A stretch of 6,513 nucleotides of DNA from Bacteroidetes bacterium QS_8_68_15. GTDB taxonomy: Bacteria; Bacteroidota; Rhodothermia; Rhodothermales; Salinibacteraceae. Numbering within the stretch: position 1 is the first letter of the stretch; every line of letters starts with the position of its first letter. The stretch is from NCBI GenBank assembly GCA_003023245.1, contig PXTR01000111.1:598-7110 (forward strand). The letters are read 5' to 3'. The notes under the pieces were generated by a model. That model saw nothing but the letters and a program-made list of their open reading frames with translations. It was not told where the DNA came from and searched no databases. Of this stretch, positions 1 through 5,819 are shown in pieces. Both the position numbers and the translations under genes were made by a program.

Positions 1-671
1 TGGCGGTGGCGGAGGACTCCATCCAAGAGCGCGCGGTGCTCTACGACCGCGACGGCGACGCGCACTTCGACACCATCAGCGCGTTTATCAAGAGCATGCG
101 CGGCTCCGACCCCGACGCGGCGCTCTACTGGCTGGCCCGCATGGTGCGCGCCGGGGAGGACGCGCGCTTCCTGTTGCGAAGGATGTGCATCTTCGCCGCC
201 GAGGACGTGGGGCTGGCCGACCCGCGCGCGCTCACCGTCGCCGAGAGCGCCGCCGACGCCTTCGACCGCGTGGGCATGCCCGAGGGGCAGTTCCTCTTGG
301 CGGAGTGTTGCCTCTACCTCGCCACCGCGCCGAAGTCCAACAGCGCCTTCGCCTACTTCGACGCGCTGAAGCACGTGGAGGAGGAGCAGAGCGGGGACAT
401 CCCCGATCCGCTCAAGGACGCCAGCCGCGACAAGGAGGGCCTCGGCCACGGCGAGGGCTACCGATATCCGCACGCCTACCGCGAGGGCTACGTTCCGCAG
501 CAGTACCTGCCCGACGAGATGCAGGGCCTCTACTTTTACGAGCCGCGCGAGGAGCAGGGCTACGAAGGCGAGATCGCCGAGCGTCTGGAGCGGTGGCGCG
601 CCCGCGACGCCGAAGCAGAAGAGGAGATTGCCAGGCGCGCCATGCGCTATGCGGAAGAGGTCGAAAGTTGA
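1..671 (+). CDS. rarA: Replication-associated recombination protein RarA (MgsA), C-terminal part, 5' truncated by window edge
   Basis: This is the C-terminal half of the RarA/MgsA/WRNIP1 family, AAA+ clamp-loader-like ATPases that act at stalled replication forks. The open frame runs in from the window edge (first complete codon at 3) and ends with TGA at 669-671. The GTG at 6 is not taken as a start, because family-conserved sequence is already under way there and the N-terminal ATPase core (Walker A and B) must lie upstream. Visible hallmarks of the C-terminal helical and tetramerisation region are HFDTISAFIKSMRGSDPDAA, then YWLARM, then AAEDVGLADP, then APKSNSAF, then YLPDEMQGLYFYEP near the end. 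The tail after that is Glu/Arg-rich and probably helical. Known family length is about 430-450 residues, so roughly half is present. It converges on the lipoprotein gene with a 38-bp gap. Family assignment is secure; the missing N-terminus cannot be judged. Confidence 0.95.
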   Translation, partial: AVAEDSIQERAVLYDRDGDAHFDTISAFIKSMRGSDPDAALYWLARMVRAGEDARFLLRRMCIFAAEDVGLADPRALTVAESAADAFDRVGMPEGQFLLAECCLYLATAPKSNSAFAYFDALKHVEEEQSGDIPDPLKDASRDKEGLGHGEGYRYPHAYREGYVPQQYLPDEMQGLYFYEPREEQGYEGEIAERLERWRARDAEAEEEIARRAMRYAEEVES

Positions 672-695
672 TGGTCAAAGGTTGACGGTTTCGGT
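668..695. repeat. 7-bp periodic repeat at the rarA stop codon
   Basis: Four consecutive heptamers begin TTGATGG, TCAAAGG and continue with TTGACGG and a weaker TTTCGGT. The run overlaps the rarA TGA and fills most of the short gap between the two convergent genes. The complement of the first unit (CCATCAA) shares the CCAT core of the runs at 4160-4194 and 5513-5581. No clear hairpin plus T-tract terminator was found in this gap. Confidence 0.5.
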
Positions 696-709
696 TCGGC
701 CCCGCCGGT

Positions 710-1492
710 TCAGCGCGCCCCGGTCGCGGACGTCGCGGGGGCATTTTCGGGAAAGGTCCAGGTAAAGTAGTAGCCGGCGGGGCGCACGTAGAGGCGCAAC
801 TCGCGGGTGTCGAGCAGGTCGCGGCCCGTTTCGGTGTGACGGTCGAAAAAGACGGCGTTGCGGCCGTAGAGCGCCCGGCGGCCCGCCTGGAAGGCTTCCA
901 GCGGCACGTCCGACTCGATGCGCACGGGATCATACTGGTTGTAGTCCGCGTCGCGCAGGTAGACGCGCTGGCCGGCGCCGTCGAGGCCCAGGTCGCCCAG
1001 GTCCATCGATCGCGGCGACGGGGAAAAGACGTACACGTCGATCTGCAACAGGCTGTCGTACTCGGCGATGCGCTCGGCGATCTTCTCGCGGGCGAGGTCT
1101 TTGGAGAGCGTGTTGACGCCCATCTCGGGAACCAGCGACGCCACCGACAGCTCCTTGCTCCAGAGCGTGGCGTGGGTGCGAAAGTAGGAGTGCCCCAGAC
1201 GCTGCTGCCCGGCCGACCATTCCAATAGCATGTCTCGGTAGGAGCCGTCGAGCTCGAATTCGAGCCGGCCATTTTCTTCAGAGAGGGTGAGGTCGGCGAG
1301 CGAGTCGGGATGGTGATCGGTGTCGCGCGTGCTGGGGAGCGAACGGGTGGCGATGGCTTCCCGTTCGATGGTGAAGTCCGTCTCGCCGCTGGAGGCGCAG
1401 CCGGCCGCGGCTCCTGCGAGCAAGAGGCCGGCCGCAAGCAAAAGCGCCGGCCGAACCGCGGTGCTCGAGAGACGAGAGAACGTATTCCGCAT
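710..1492 (-). CDS. Putative lipoprotein of unknown function
   Basis: The 260-residue protein starts at ATG 1492 and stops with TGA at 712-710. I do not recognise its family. Residues 1-32 look like a lipoprotein signal peptide: Arg at positions 2, 7 and 14, a hydrophobic Ala/Leu stretch at about 16-31, and a lipobox-like AAGC with the candidate lipidated Cys at 32. An Ala at -3 is less usual than Leu but tolerated. No further membrane segment is visible. The mature part mixes charged and aromatic residues, with segments such as EYDSLLQIDVYVFSP and LRLYVRPAGYYFTWTFP that suggest beta structure, so an envelope-anchored globular domain is likely. It lies 91 bp downstream of fabD in the same direction and may be cotranscribed, but nothing shows a role in lipid synthesis. 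The signal peptide and the codon-position GC pattern support a real gene over the overlapping opposite-strand frames. Confidence 0.85.
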   Translation of the reverse strand: MRNTFSRLSSTAVRPALLLAAGLLLAGAAAGCASSGETDFTIEREAIATRSLPSTRDTDHHPDSLADLTLSEENGRLEFELDGSYRDMLLEWSAGQQRLGHSYFRTHATLWSKELSVASLVPEMGVNTLSKDLAREKIAERIAEYDSLLQIDVYVFSPSPRSMDLGDLGLDGAGQRVYLRDADYNQYDPVRIESDVPLEAFQAGRRALYGRNAVFFDRHTETGRDLLDTRELRLYVRPAGYYFTWTFPENAPATSATGAR

Positions 1493-1583
1493 GGCGGCCG
1501 CGCGTGTTTGCTTGTCATATGCTCGCCTTGCCTAACGAGCAGCGTCCGCTTCGGGTCCCGCCCCTGGTGTTCTTCACGGTTGC

Positions 1584-2594
1584 TCACGCGCCTTGCGCGC
1601 CCGCGAGGTCGTCGGCCGTGCCGACCTGCGCGACTGCCACGTCGCGCCCGAGGGTGCGGCGCACCAGCCCGCTCAAGACGCGCCCGGCGCCGATTTCGAC
1701 GAAGCGCTCGGCGCCCCCGCTTTCGTGCATCGCCTGCAACGAGGCGGCCCAGCGCACCGGCGAGAGCAACTGCTCCAGCAGCGCCGCGCGAATGGCCTCC
1801 GGCTCGGTGGTCGCCTCGGCCGTCACGTTGAGGTAGACCGGGCAGCGCGGCGCGCGAATCTCCAGGTCGGCAAGCACCTCGGCCAGCCCGTCGCGCGCGT
1901 CCTGCATGAGCGGGGAGTGAAACGCTCCGCTGACCGGAAGCCGGATGGCGCGCCGCGCGCCGCGTTCCTCGCAGAGCCGCATCGTCGCCTCGACCGCCTC
2001 GACGTCCCCGCTGATGACGACCTGGCCCGGCGCGTTGAAGTTGGCCGGCTGCACGACGTACCCTCCGTCGCCGCTGCCGCCCTCGCGGGTGACGTCTTCG
2101 CACACCGCCGCCAGCGCGTCGTTCTCCATCCCGATGACGGCGGCCATCGTGCCGGCGCGCGCTCCCCCGTCGTCGCCGCCCTCATCACTGCTGCTGCCGG
2201 CGGCGGCCATCAGCTGGCCGCGGCGGCGCACCACGCGCAGGCCGTCCTCGAACGAGAGGGCCCCGGCAGCCGCCAGCGCGCTGTACTCGCCGAGGCTGTG
2301 GCCGGCGGTCATATCGGGAGCGGGGCGGGCGTCCTGCGCGTCGAGGACGGCCATGACCGCGAGGCTGTGCGCGAAGAGCGCCGGCTGCGTCACGTCGGTC
2401 TGCTTCAGCGCTTCTTCTTCGTCTTCGTCGTCGCTGCTCCCCTCGCCAAACATGAGATCCGTCAGCGCGAAGCCGAGCAGCTCGTCGGCGCGGTCGAGAC
2501 GCGCGCGCGCTTCCGGGAGCTGCTCGTAGAGGGCGCGGCCCATACCGACCTCCTGCGAGCCCTGGCCGGGGAAGAGATAAGCAGTTTTGCTCAT
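1584..2594 (-). CDS. fabD: Malonyl-CoA:ACP transacylase FabD
   Basis: FabD transfers malonyl from CoA to acyl carrier protein, supplying the extender unit for type II fatty acid synthesis in the cytoplasm. The 336-residue product begins MSKTAYLFPGQGSQ, the expected family start; the open frame extends 59 codons further upstream but that part is repeat-derived and not FabD-like. Oxyanion-hole GQGSQ is at 10-14, the nucleophile elbow GHSLG at 98-102 has catalytic Ser100, Arg125 in RRRGQLM binds the malonyl carboxylate, and GAFHSPLM carries catalytic His226. The family is usually about 310 residues; the excess comes from acidic or Gly/Ser loops at 51-61 (EGSSDDEDEEE), 133-148 and 171-178. No clear Shine-Dalgarno precedes the start. 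It follows fabH after a 286-bp repeat-filled spacer. FabG and acpP, which usually follow, are absent. Confidence 0.96.
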   Translation of the reverse strand: MSKTAYLFPGQGSQEVGMGRALYEQLPEARARLDRADELLGFALTDLMFGEGSSDDEDEEEALKQTDVTQPALFAHSLAVMAVLDAQDARPAPDMTAGHSLGEYSALAAAGALSFEDGLRVVRRRGQLMAAAGSSSDEGGDDGGARAGTMAAVIGMENDALAAVCEDVTREGGSGDGGYVVQPANFNAPGQVVISGDVEAVEATMRLCEERGARRAIRLPVSGAFHSPLMQDARDGLAEVLADLEIRAPRCPVYLNVTAEATTEPEAIRAALLEQLLSPVRWAASLQAMHESGGAERFVEIGAGRVLSGLVRRTLGRDVAVAQVGTADDLAGAQGA

Positions 2595-2645
2595 CGTCTG
2601 GAAAACGGTTCGGAGTGAAGGAGTTGGAGGTGCTGCGTGCGTTCT

Positions 2646-2684
2646 CGTGGGTCGTTGTTCGTGGGCCGTTGTTCGTTTTCGTTC
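2646..2684. repeat. 7-bp periodic repeat upstream of fabD
   Basis: Consecutive heptamers alternate between a CGTGGGY form and CGTTGTT, followed by a CGTTTTC unit and a partial one. This also reads as a 14-bp direct repeat, 2646-2659 and 2660-2673, with one mismatch. It lies about 50 bp upstream of the fabD start. The unit differs from the CCAT-core heptamers elsewhere in the window but keeps the same period. Confidence 0.6.
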
Positions 2685-2723
2685 AGCAGAGGCGGCGTGA
2701 GCAAAAAAGACACGATCCACGCA

Positions 2724-2768
2724 CCAGCGCCCTGAACGGAGTGAAGAAGTACTCCCGAGGTGCGAGCG
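2724..2768 (+). repeat. Dispersed intergenic element, copy 1
   Basis: This 45-bp stretch begins CCAGCGCCCTGAACG, contains GAAGTACTC and ends GCGAGCG. Its reverse complement recurs at 4058-4116 on the other side of fabH, matching at 36 of 45 positions once a 14-bp duplication in the second copy is collapsed. The CCTGAACGGAGTGAAG core resembles the short dispersed CCTGA(A/G)CGAAG-type elements common between genes in several bacterial phyla; that resemblance is from memory, not a search. Confidence 0.7.
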
Positions 2769-2775
2769 CACGCGA

Positions 2776-2872
2776 GGGGCCTTGCGTCATACCCTTGTGG
2801 TGGGGCCCTGTGTCATACCCTTGTGGTGGGGCCTTGCGTCATACCCCTGTGGTGGGGCCTTGTCCCTGTGGT
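2776..2872. repeat. 26-bp tandem repeat, three full units plus one deleted unit
   Basis: Units start at 2776, 2802 and 2828, each 26 bp, beginning GGGGCC, containing GTCATACCC and ending TGTGGT. Unit 2 differs from unit 1 at two positions and unit 3 from unit 1 at one. A fourth unit at 2854-2872 keeps both ends but lacks 7 internal bases and has one further substitution. The array begins 8 bp after the fabH stop in the transcribed direction. The period is not a multiple of three, so the short plus-strand frames over it are by-products. There are no variable spacers. Confidence 0.95.
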
Positions 2873-2880
2873 GCGGACGA

Positions 2881-4026
2881 TCAACGATTACCGTCTGGGG
2901 GAGTTGCTCTCATTTGCTCTGGTGTCGCCATCTCCTCCCCATTGTAGGCCCACGAAACCAGGTTCGCTCCCCACGTGAAGCCGCCCCCGTAGGCGGCCAT
3001 GATGAGGCGGTCGCCGGGGCGCAGCTCGGATTCCCAGTCGTGGAGGCAGAGCGGGATGGTCGCCGCGGTGGTGTTGCCGTAGCGCCCGATGTTGATCATG
3101 ACCTTTTCATCGGGGAGGCCGGTCTGCCGCGCGGTCGCCTCAATGATGCGGCGGTTGGCCTGGTGCGGCACGAGGTAGCGCACGTCCTCGGGCGTCAGGT
3201 CGTTGCGCTGCATGATCGCGCCGGCGGACTCGGCCATGCGCTTGACGGCCTGCTTGAAGACGGGGCGTCCGTTTTGCTTCAGGAAGTGCTCGCGGTTCTC
3301 GACGGTGGCGCAGGTGGGCGGCTTGCGGCTGCCGCCGGCGGGCTGGTGCAGGTCGCTCCAGTCGCGCCCGTCGACGCGCTGGTAGGCGTCTTGCAGGCCG
3401 TAGTCGCCGCCGCCACCGCCGGCCGCCGAGGAGCTGCCCGAGGCCGGTTCGAGCAGCACCGCGCCGGCCCCGTCGCCGAAGAGGATGCAGGTGGAGCGGT
3501 CGGTGTAGTCGGTGATGCTGCTCATCTTGTCGGCTCCGATGATGAGGACCCTGTCGCACTGGCCGCTTTCGATGAAGCGTGCGCCGGTGTTGAAGGCGTA
3601 CAGAAAGCCGCTGCACGCGGCCGAGAGGTCGAAGCCGAAAGCCCCGTCGGCCCCGATCTCCGCCTGCACGAGGCAGGCGGTGGCGGGAAAGAACATGTCC
3701 GGCGTGACGGTTGCGACGATGATCGCGTCGACCGAGCCGCCGGTGATGCCGCGCTTGTCCAGGAGCTCTTCGACGGCGCGGGTGGCCATGTAGGAGGTGG
3801 CCTTGTCCGGGTCGCGCAGGATGCGCCGCTCGCGGATGCCGGTGCGCTCGCGGATCCATTCGTCGCTGGTGTCGACCATGTCCTCGAGGTCGGCGTTGGT
3901 CAAACGCTCCTCGGGCAGAAAGTGGCCGACGGCGGTGACGGCGGCGGCAGGGGCCGGAGCGGCGGCAGGGGCCGGGGCCGCGTCATCGTGGTTGGAAAGG
4001 CTGCCGGAAGGGGGCGGGGCGGACAT
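2881..4026 (-). CDS. fabH: Beta-ketoacyl-ACP synthase III FabH
   Basis: FabH starts fatty acid synthesis by condensing a primer acyl-CoA with malonyl-ACP. The 381-residue product shows the complete thiolase-fold triad: nucleophile Cys138 in GFDLSAACSG, His288 in VPHQANRRI and Asn318 in GRYGNTTAAT. The N-terminal landmark TNADLEDMVDTSDEWIRERTGI is at 43-64, and the C-terminal GGGFTWGANLVSWAY is at 347-361. The protein is about 60 residues longer than E. coli FabH (317). About 28 extra residues are at the N-terminus, rich in Ala and Pro and partly made of an in-frame 18-bp duplication. About 18 more lie between Cys and His, including a Ser/Gly loop at 197-207, and a 20-residue tail follows the core. 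ATG 4026 is the start seen; no Met or other obvious start occurs between it and the conserved core at about 30, so the extension looks translated. It lies between plsX and fabD, as is usual. Confidence 0.96.
   Translation of the reverse strand: MSAPPPSGSLSNHDDAAPAPAAAPAPAAAVTAVGHFLPEERLTNADLEDMVDTSDEWIRERTGIRERRILRDPDKATSYMATRAVEELLDKRGITGGSVDAIIVATVTPDMFFPATACLVQAEIGADGAFGFDLSAACSGFLYAFNTGARFIESGQCDRVLIIGADKMSSITDYTDRSTCILFGDGAGAVLLEPASGSSSAAGGGGGDYGLQDAYQRVDGRDWSDLHQPAGGSRKPPTCATVENREHFLKQNGRPVFKQAVKRMAESAGAIMQRNDLTPEDVRYLVPHQANRRIIEATARQTGLPDEKVMINIGRYGNTTAATIPLCLHDWESELRPGDRLIMAAYGGGFTWGANLVSWAYNGEEMATPEQMRATPPDGNR
3943..3975. repeat. In-frame 18-bp repeat coding the FabH Ala-Pro extension
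   Basis: The 15-bp word GGCGGCAGGGGCCGG occurs at 3943-3957 and again at 3961-3975, a period of 18 bp or six codons. It encodes the repeated Pro-Ala-Pro-Ala-Ala-Ala pattern at FabH residues 18-29, so the extension probably grew by in-frame slippage or duplication. Confidence 0.8.
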
Positions 4027-4057
4027 TCAGGGGGGAAGGGGTAGCTGGTGGATGGGT

Positions 4058-4116
4058 CGCTCTCACTCTAAGAGTACTTCCTCCCTTCGTTCAGGGCGCT
4101 TCGTTCAGGGCGCTGG
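4058..4116 (-). repeat. Dispersed intergenic element, copy 2, with 14-bp internal duplication
   Basis: This is the reverse-orientation partner of 2724-2768. On the plus strand CTTCGTTCAGGGCG occurs exactly twice in tandem (4085-4098 and 4099-4112), so the copy is 59 bp, precisely 45 plus 14. It also contains AGTACTTC and a small palindrome ACTCTAAGAGT at 4065-4075. It lies 32 bp upstream of the fabH start, so it should be within the fabH leader if plsX and fabH are cotranscribed. Confidence 0.75.
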
Positions 4117-4159
4117 ATAGGGGAGTGAATGTTTGGCCGGCCGCACCAGCCCCTTGAAA

Positions 4160-4194
4160 ACCATCCACCATTTACCATTCCCAATCTACCATTC
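4160..4194. repeat. 7-bp periodic repeat next to the plsX stop
   Basis: Five heptamers in register follow an ACCATYC consensus; the fourth (CCAATCT) is the only poor fit. The run ends 8 bp before the plsX stop codon at 4203, that is just downstream of plsX in its direction of transcription. It is more AT-rich than the surrounding DNA. Confidence 0.75.
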
Positions 4195-4202
4195 CCCGGT
4201 CG

Positions 4203-5240
4203 TCAAGACGCGGGGTCCGGTGCGTCTTCGAAGGCGGCGGCGATGGCCTCCGGCAGCGACTCGCCGGCCACGTCGGCGGCGGCGAAGATCATCCGCTCCA
4301 CCGCGTGCGGCGAAGAGCCGCCGTGCCCGACCAGCACGGTGCCGTCGACGCCCAGCAGCGGGACGCCCCCGCGCGCCTCGTAGTCGAAGGGTTCCTGCAC
4401 GCTGTCGAGCACGCTCTGCACGGCGGCGGCCTGCTCGCGCGAGAGGTCCTGCCGCTTGATCTCGCGGCGCACCATCTCGCGCAGGAGCGTCGTGGCGATG
4501 CTTTCGCCGAACTTGAGAATGATGTTGCCGATGAAGCCGTCGCAGACGACCACGTCGGCGGCGTGGGCGAGGACGTCGTGGCCCTCGACGTTGCCGGCAA
4601 AGTGCAAGTCGCTGGAGGACGGCTGCTGTTCGAGCAGCTCGTAGGCTTTGCGCGTCTGCTCGTTGCCTTTGCCCGGCTCCTCGCCCACGTTGAGCAGGCC
4701 CACGGTGGGGGTCTCGCAGTCCTCGAGGCGCTCGGCGCAGACCGTTCCCATGCGGGCAAACTGCACGAGGTGCGCCGGGCGGCAGTCCACGTTGGTGCCC
4801 ACGTCCATCAGCAGGCATTGGCCTTCGAGCGTGGGCACCATGCTCATCATCGTCGGGCGATCCACCCCCGGCAGGCGACCCAGAATGAACAGCGAGGCGG
4901 CCATCAGCGCGCCGGTGTTGCCCGCGCTGGCGAAGGCGTCGGCTCGCCCCTCCTTGCACGCCCCCAGCCCGCGGTGAATGGAGGACGTTGGCTTCTGCTT
5001 GACCGCCTCGGTCGGCGCCTCGCCCATCCCGATCACCTCCGGCGCGTCGACGACGCGTACCGGAAGGGCGGAGGCGTCCTCCTCGCAGTCTTGGAGCGCC
5101 TCGCTCACCTGCTGCTCGGGACCGAAGAGCAACAGCTCCAGCGCGCCCTCGGCGCTTCGCGCGGCGCGGGCGGCTCCTTTCACGACCGCGCCCGGCGCTT
5201 CGTCTCCCCCCATCGCGTCTACAGCAATGCGTTGAGGCAT
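4203..5240 (-). CDS. plsX: Phosphate acyltransferase PlsX
   Basis: PlsX converts acyl-ACP and phosphate to acyl-phosphate, the donor for PlsY in phosphatidic acid synthesis, and acts as a peripheral protein at the membrane. The 345-residue product has the family signatures in order: VDAMGGD at 7-13, SAGNTGALM at 105-113, DVGTNVDC at 146-153, GLLNVGEE at 181-188, HFAGNVEG at 213-220, DVVVCDGFIGNIILK at 229-243 and GGVPLLGVDG at 291-300 followed by VGHGGSS. Length is within the usual 330-360. The open frame continues 45 codons upstream to 5375, but the start at 5240 gives MPQRIAVDAMGGD, the normal family N-terminus, so it is preferred. No Shine-Dalgarno is evident. It lies between rpmF (371-bp spacer with a candidate promoter) and fabH (176-bp spacer), the usual neighbours. 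Confidence 0.96.
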   Translation of the reverse strand: MPQRIAVDAMGGDEAPGAVVKGAARAARSAEGALELLLFGPEQQVSEALQDCEEDASALPVRVVDAPEVIGMGEAPTEAVKQKPTSSIHRGLGACKEGRADAFASAGNTGALMAASLFILGRLPGVDRPTMMSMVPTLEGQCLLMDVGTNVDCRPAHLVQFARMGTVCAERLEDCETPTVGLLNVGEEPGKGNEQTRKAYELLEQQPSSSDLHFAGNVEGHDVLAHAADVVVCDGFIGNIILKFGESIATTLLREMVRREIKRQDLSREQAAAVQSVLDSVQEPFDYEARGGVPLLGVDGTVLVGHGGSSPHAVERMIFAAADVAGESLPEAIAAAFEDAPDPAS

Positions 5241-5351
5241 GGACGGGGGCGGCAGAGGGTTCGTGGAAAAAGGACGGGGCACCGCCGCGAGAACGCGACT
5301 CGCAAGGCGAGCGGCAAGACCGGCCGGGAGACGCCCGTACGGGACAGCGGC

Positions 5352-5379
5352 AATATAAGACAGCCGCACCAACAAGCAA
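5352..5379 (-). promoter_or_regulatory. Candidate sigma-70-like promoter for plsX
   Basis: On the minus strand TTGCTT (5379-5374) and TATATT (5357-5352) are separated by 16 bp, inside a short AT-rich patch in otherwise GC-rich DNA. Transcription would begin near 5345, leaving a leader of about 105 nt before the plsX start. It does not match the TAnnTTTG element of the main Bacteroidetes sigma factor, so if the host uses that type this may be chance. Confidence 0.3.
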
Positions 5380-5448
5380 CAGCGCCTCGCGTGTGAAAGC
5401 CGCGTTGAGCGAAAGCGGCCTCGAACGGGCGTCCCTCAGCAAGCGTCC

Positions 5449-5463
5449 CGCGCGCAGCGCGCG
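5449..5463. repeat. Short GC palindrome
   Basis: CGCGCGC and GCGCGCG flank a single A. Such alternating GC palindromes arise easily in high-GC DNA; no T-tract follows on either strand, so it is not a standard terminator. Confidence 0.35.
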
Positions 5464-5512
5464 TCCGGTGTGTAAGTGCCGACGCAACCGTTTTCCGATA
5501 TTCCGCCGCCGG

Positions 5513-5581
5513 GACGATGGACGATTGACGACGGGCGATGCGTCTCGCAAAACCATCGTCCATGGTCGGTCGTCCATCGTC
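5513..5581. repeat. Long inverted repeat built of 7-bp units, downstream of rpmF
   Basis: The left arm (5513-5540) is four heptamers of GACGATG type and the right arm (5554-5581) is four of CCATCGT type. The arms are reverse complements at 23 of 28 positions, with the outer 12 bp perfect, around a 13-nt loop. It starts 30 bp after the rpmF stop on the transcribed strand. Without a T-tract it is not a canonical terminator, but it could stabilise the rpmF 3' end or slow transcription into plsX. Confidence 0.75.
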
Positions 5582-5611
5582 TGCGCCCGCAAACCTCTGC
5601 GCGGGCATTTG

Positions 5612-5806
5612 TTAGATGATTTCGTCTTCCGGCTCGACGACCTGGCGCCCGCGGTAATGACCGCACTGTGGGCAGGCGCGGTGCATGACCTTGGGCGTGT
5701 CGCAGTTGGGGCAGTCCATCATCTGCGGAAGCTCCACGCTGTTGTAGTACTTGGCGCGGCGCTTGCGCGTGCGCGACTTCGAATGGCGGCGTTTGGGATC
5801 GGCCAT
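5612..5806 (-). CDS. rpmF: 50S ribosomal protein L32
   Basis: L32 is a small zinc-binding protein of the large ribosomal subunit. The 64-residue product begins MADPKRRHSKSRTRKRRAK, the basic N-terminal signature of the family, followed by a four-cysteine zinc ribbon: Cys32 and Cys35 (CPNC), Cys45 and Cys48 (CPQC), then GHYRGR. It is the zinc-binding form, as all four Cys are present. The acidic tail VEPEDEII is a modest extension. A longer open frame to 5917 exists, but it overlaps the upstream gene and lacks family sequence, so ATG 5806 is chosen. The leader just before the start is pyrimidine-rich with no Shine-Dalgarno. Its place between the YceD gene and plsX is the classic one. Confidence 0.97.
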   Translation of the reverse strand: MADPKRRHSKSRTRKRRAKYYNSVELPQMMDCPNCDTPKVMHRACPQCGHYRGRQVVEPEDEII

Positions 5807-5819
5807 GGGCTTGGAAAGA

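Larger units (their letters stand above)
2595..2880. other. fabH-fabD intergenic region, repeat-rich
   Basis: This 286-bp spacer has no credible gene. Reading left to right it holds a heptamer-phased run (2646-2684), a six-A run at 2703-2708 (T-run on the transcribed strand, without a convincing stem directly before it), one copy of a dispersed element (2724-2768), a short palindrome GTGCGAGCGCAC at 2760-2771, and a 26-bp tandem array (2776-2872) that ends 8 bp from the fabH stop. A 14-bp stretch at 2611-2624 matches 13 of 14 bases of 2737-2750 inside the dispersed element, perhaps a decayed partial copy. No clear fabD promoter was identified. Confidence 0.7.
5241..5611. other. rpmF-plsX intergenic region
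   Basis: This 371-bp spacer is the longest in the window without a gene. It holds a candidate minus-strand promoter (5352-5379), a small hairpin GCCGC/GCGGC (5399-5419), a G+C palindrome of 7-bp arms around one base (5449-5463), three copies of GCGTCC at 5429, 5443 and 5461, and a long heptamer-built inverted repeat (5513-5581) near the rpmF end. Frames across it on either strand give low-complexity Arg/Ser/Pro-rich products with no family likeness, so I call no gene. Confidence 0.65.

Noticed and set aside
6..671. GTG at 6 as the start of a complete 221-residue gene
   Set aside because: The product is only the C-terminal half of RarA and the frame is open to the window edge, so the gene starts outside.
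672..709. Bidirectional terminator between rarA and the lipoprotein gene
   Set aside because: No stable stem with a T-tract could be drawn; the gap is mostly the heptamer run.
1521..1540. Hairpin GCTCG/CGAGC between fabD and the lipoprotein gene as a terminator
   Set aside because: The stem is only 5 bp with a 10-nt loop and no T-tract follows, so it is within chance in GC-rich DNA.
1593..2618. Long plus-strand open frame opposite fabD (and similar ones opposite fabH, plsX and the lipoprotein)
   Set aside because: Long antisense frames are expected in high-GC DNA; the products are Arg/Ala/His-rich without family motifs and lie over well-identified genes.
2595..2771. 59-residue N-terminal extension of FabD
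   Set aside because: The FabD family start MSKTAYLFPGQGSQ lies at 2594; the upstream frame translates the dispersed and heptamer repeats.
2776..2872. Possible CRISPR array
   Set aside because: The 26-bp units are contiguous with no unique spacers and no cas genes are present.
5241..5375. 45-residue N-terminal extension of PlsX
   Set aside because: The family N-terminus begins at 5240, and the candidate -10 element lies within the extension.
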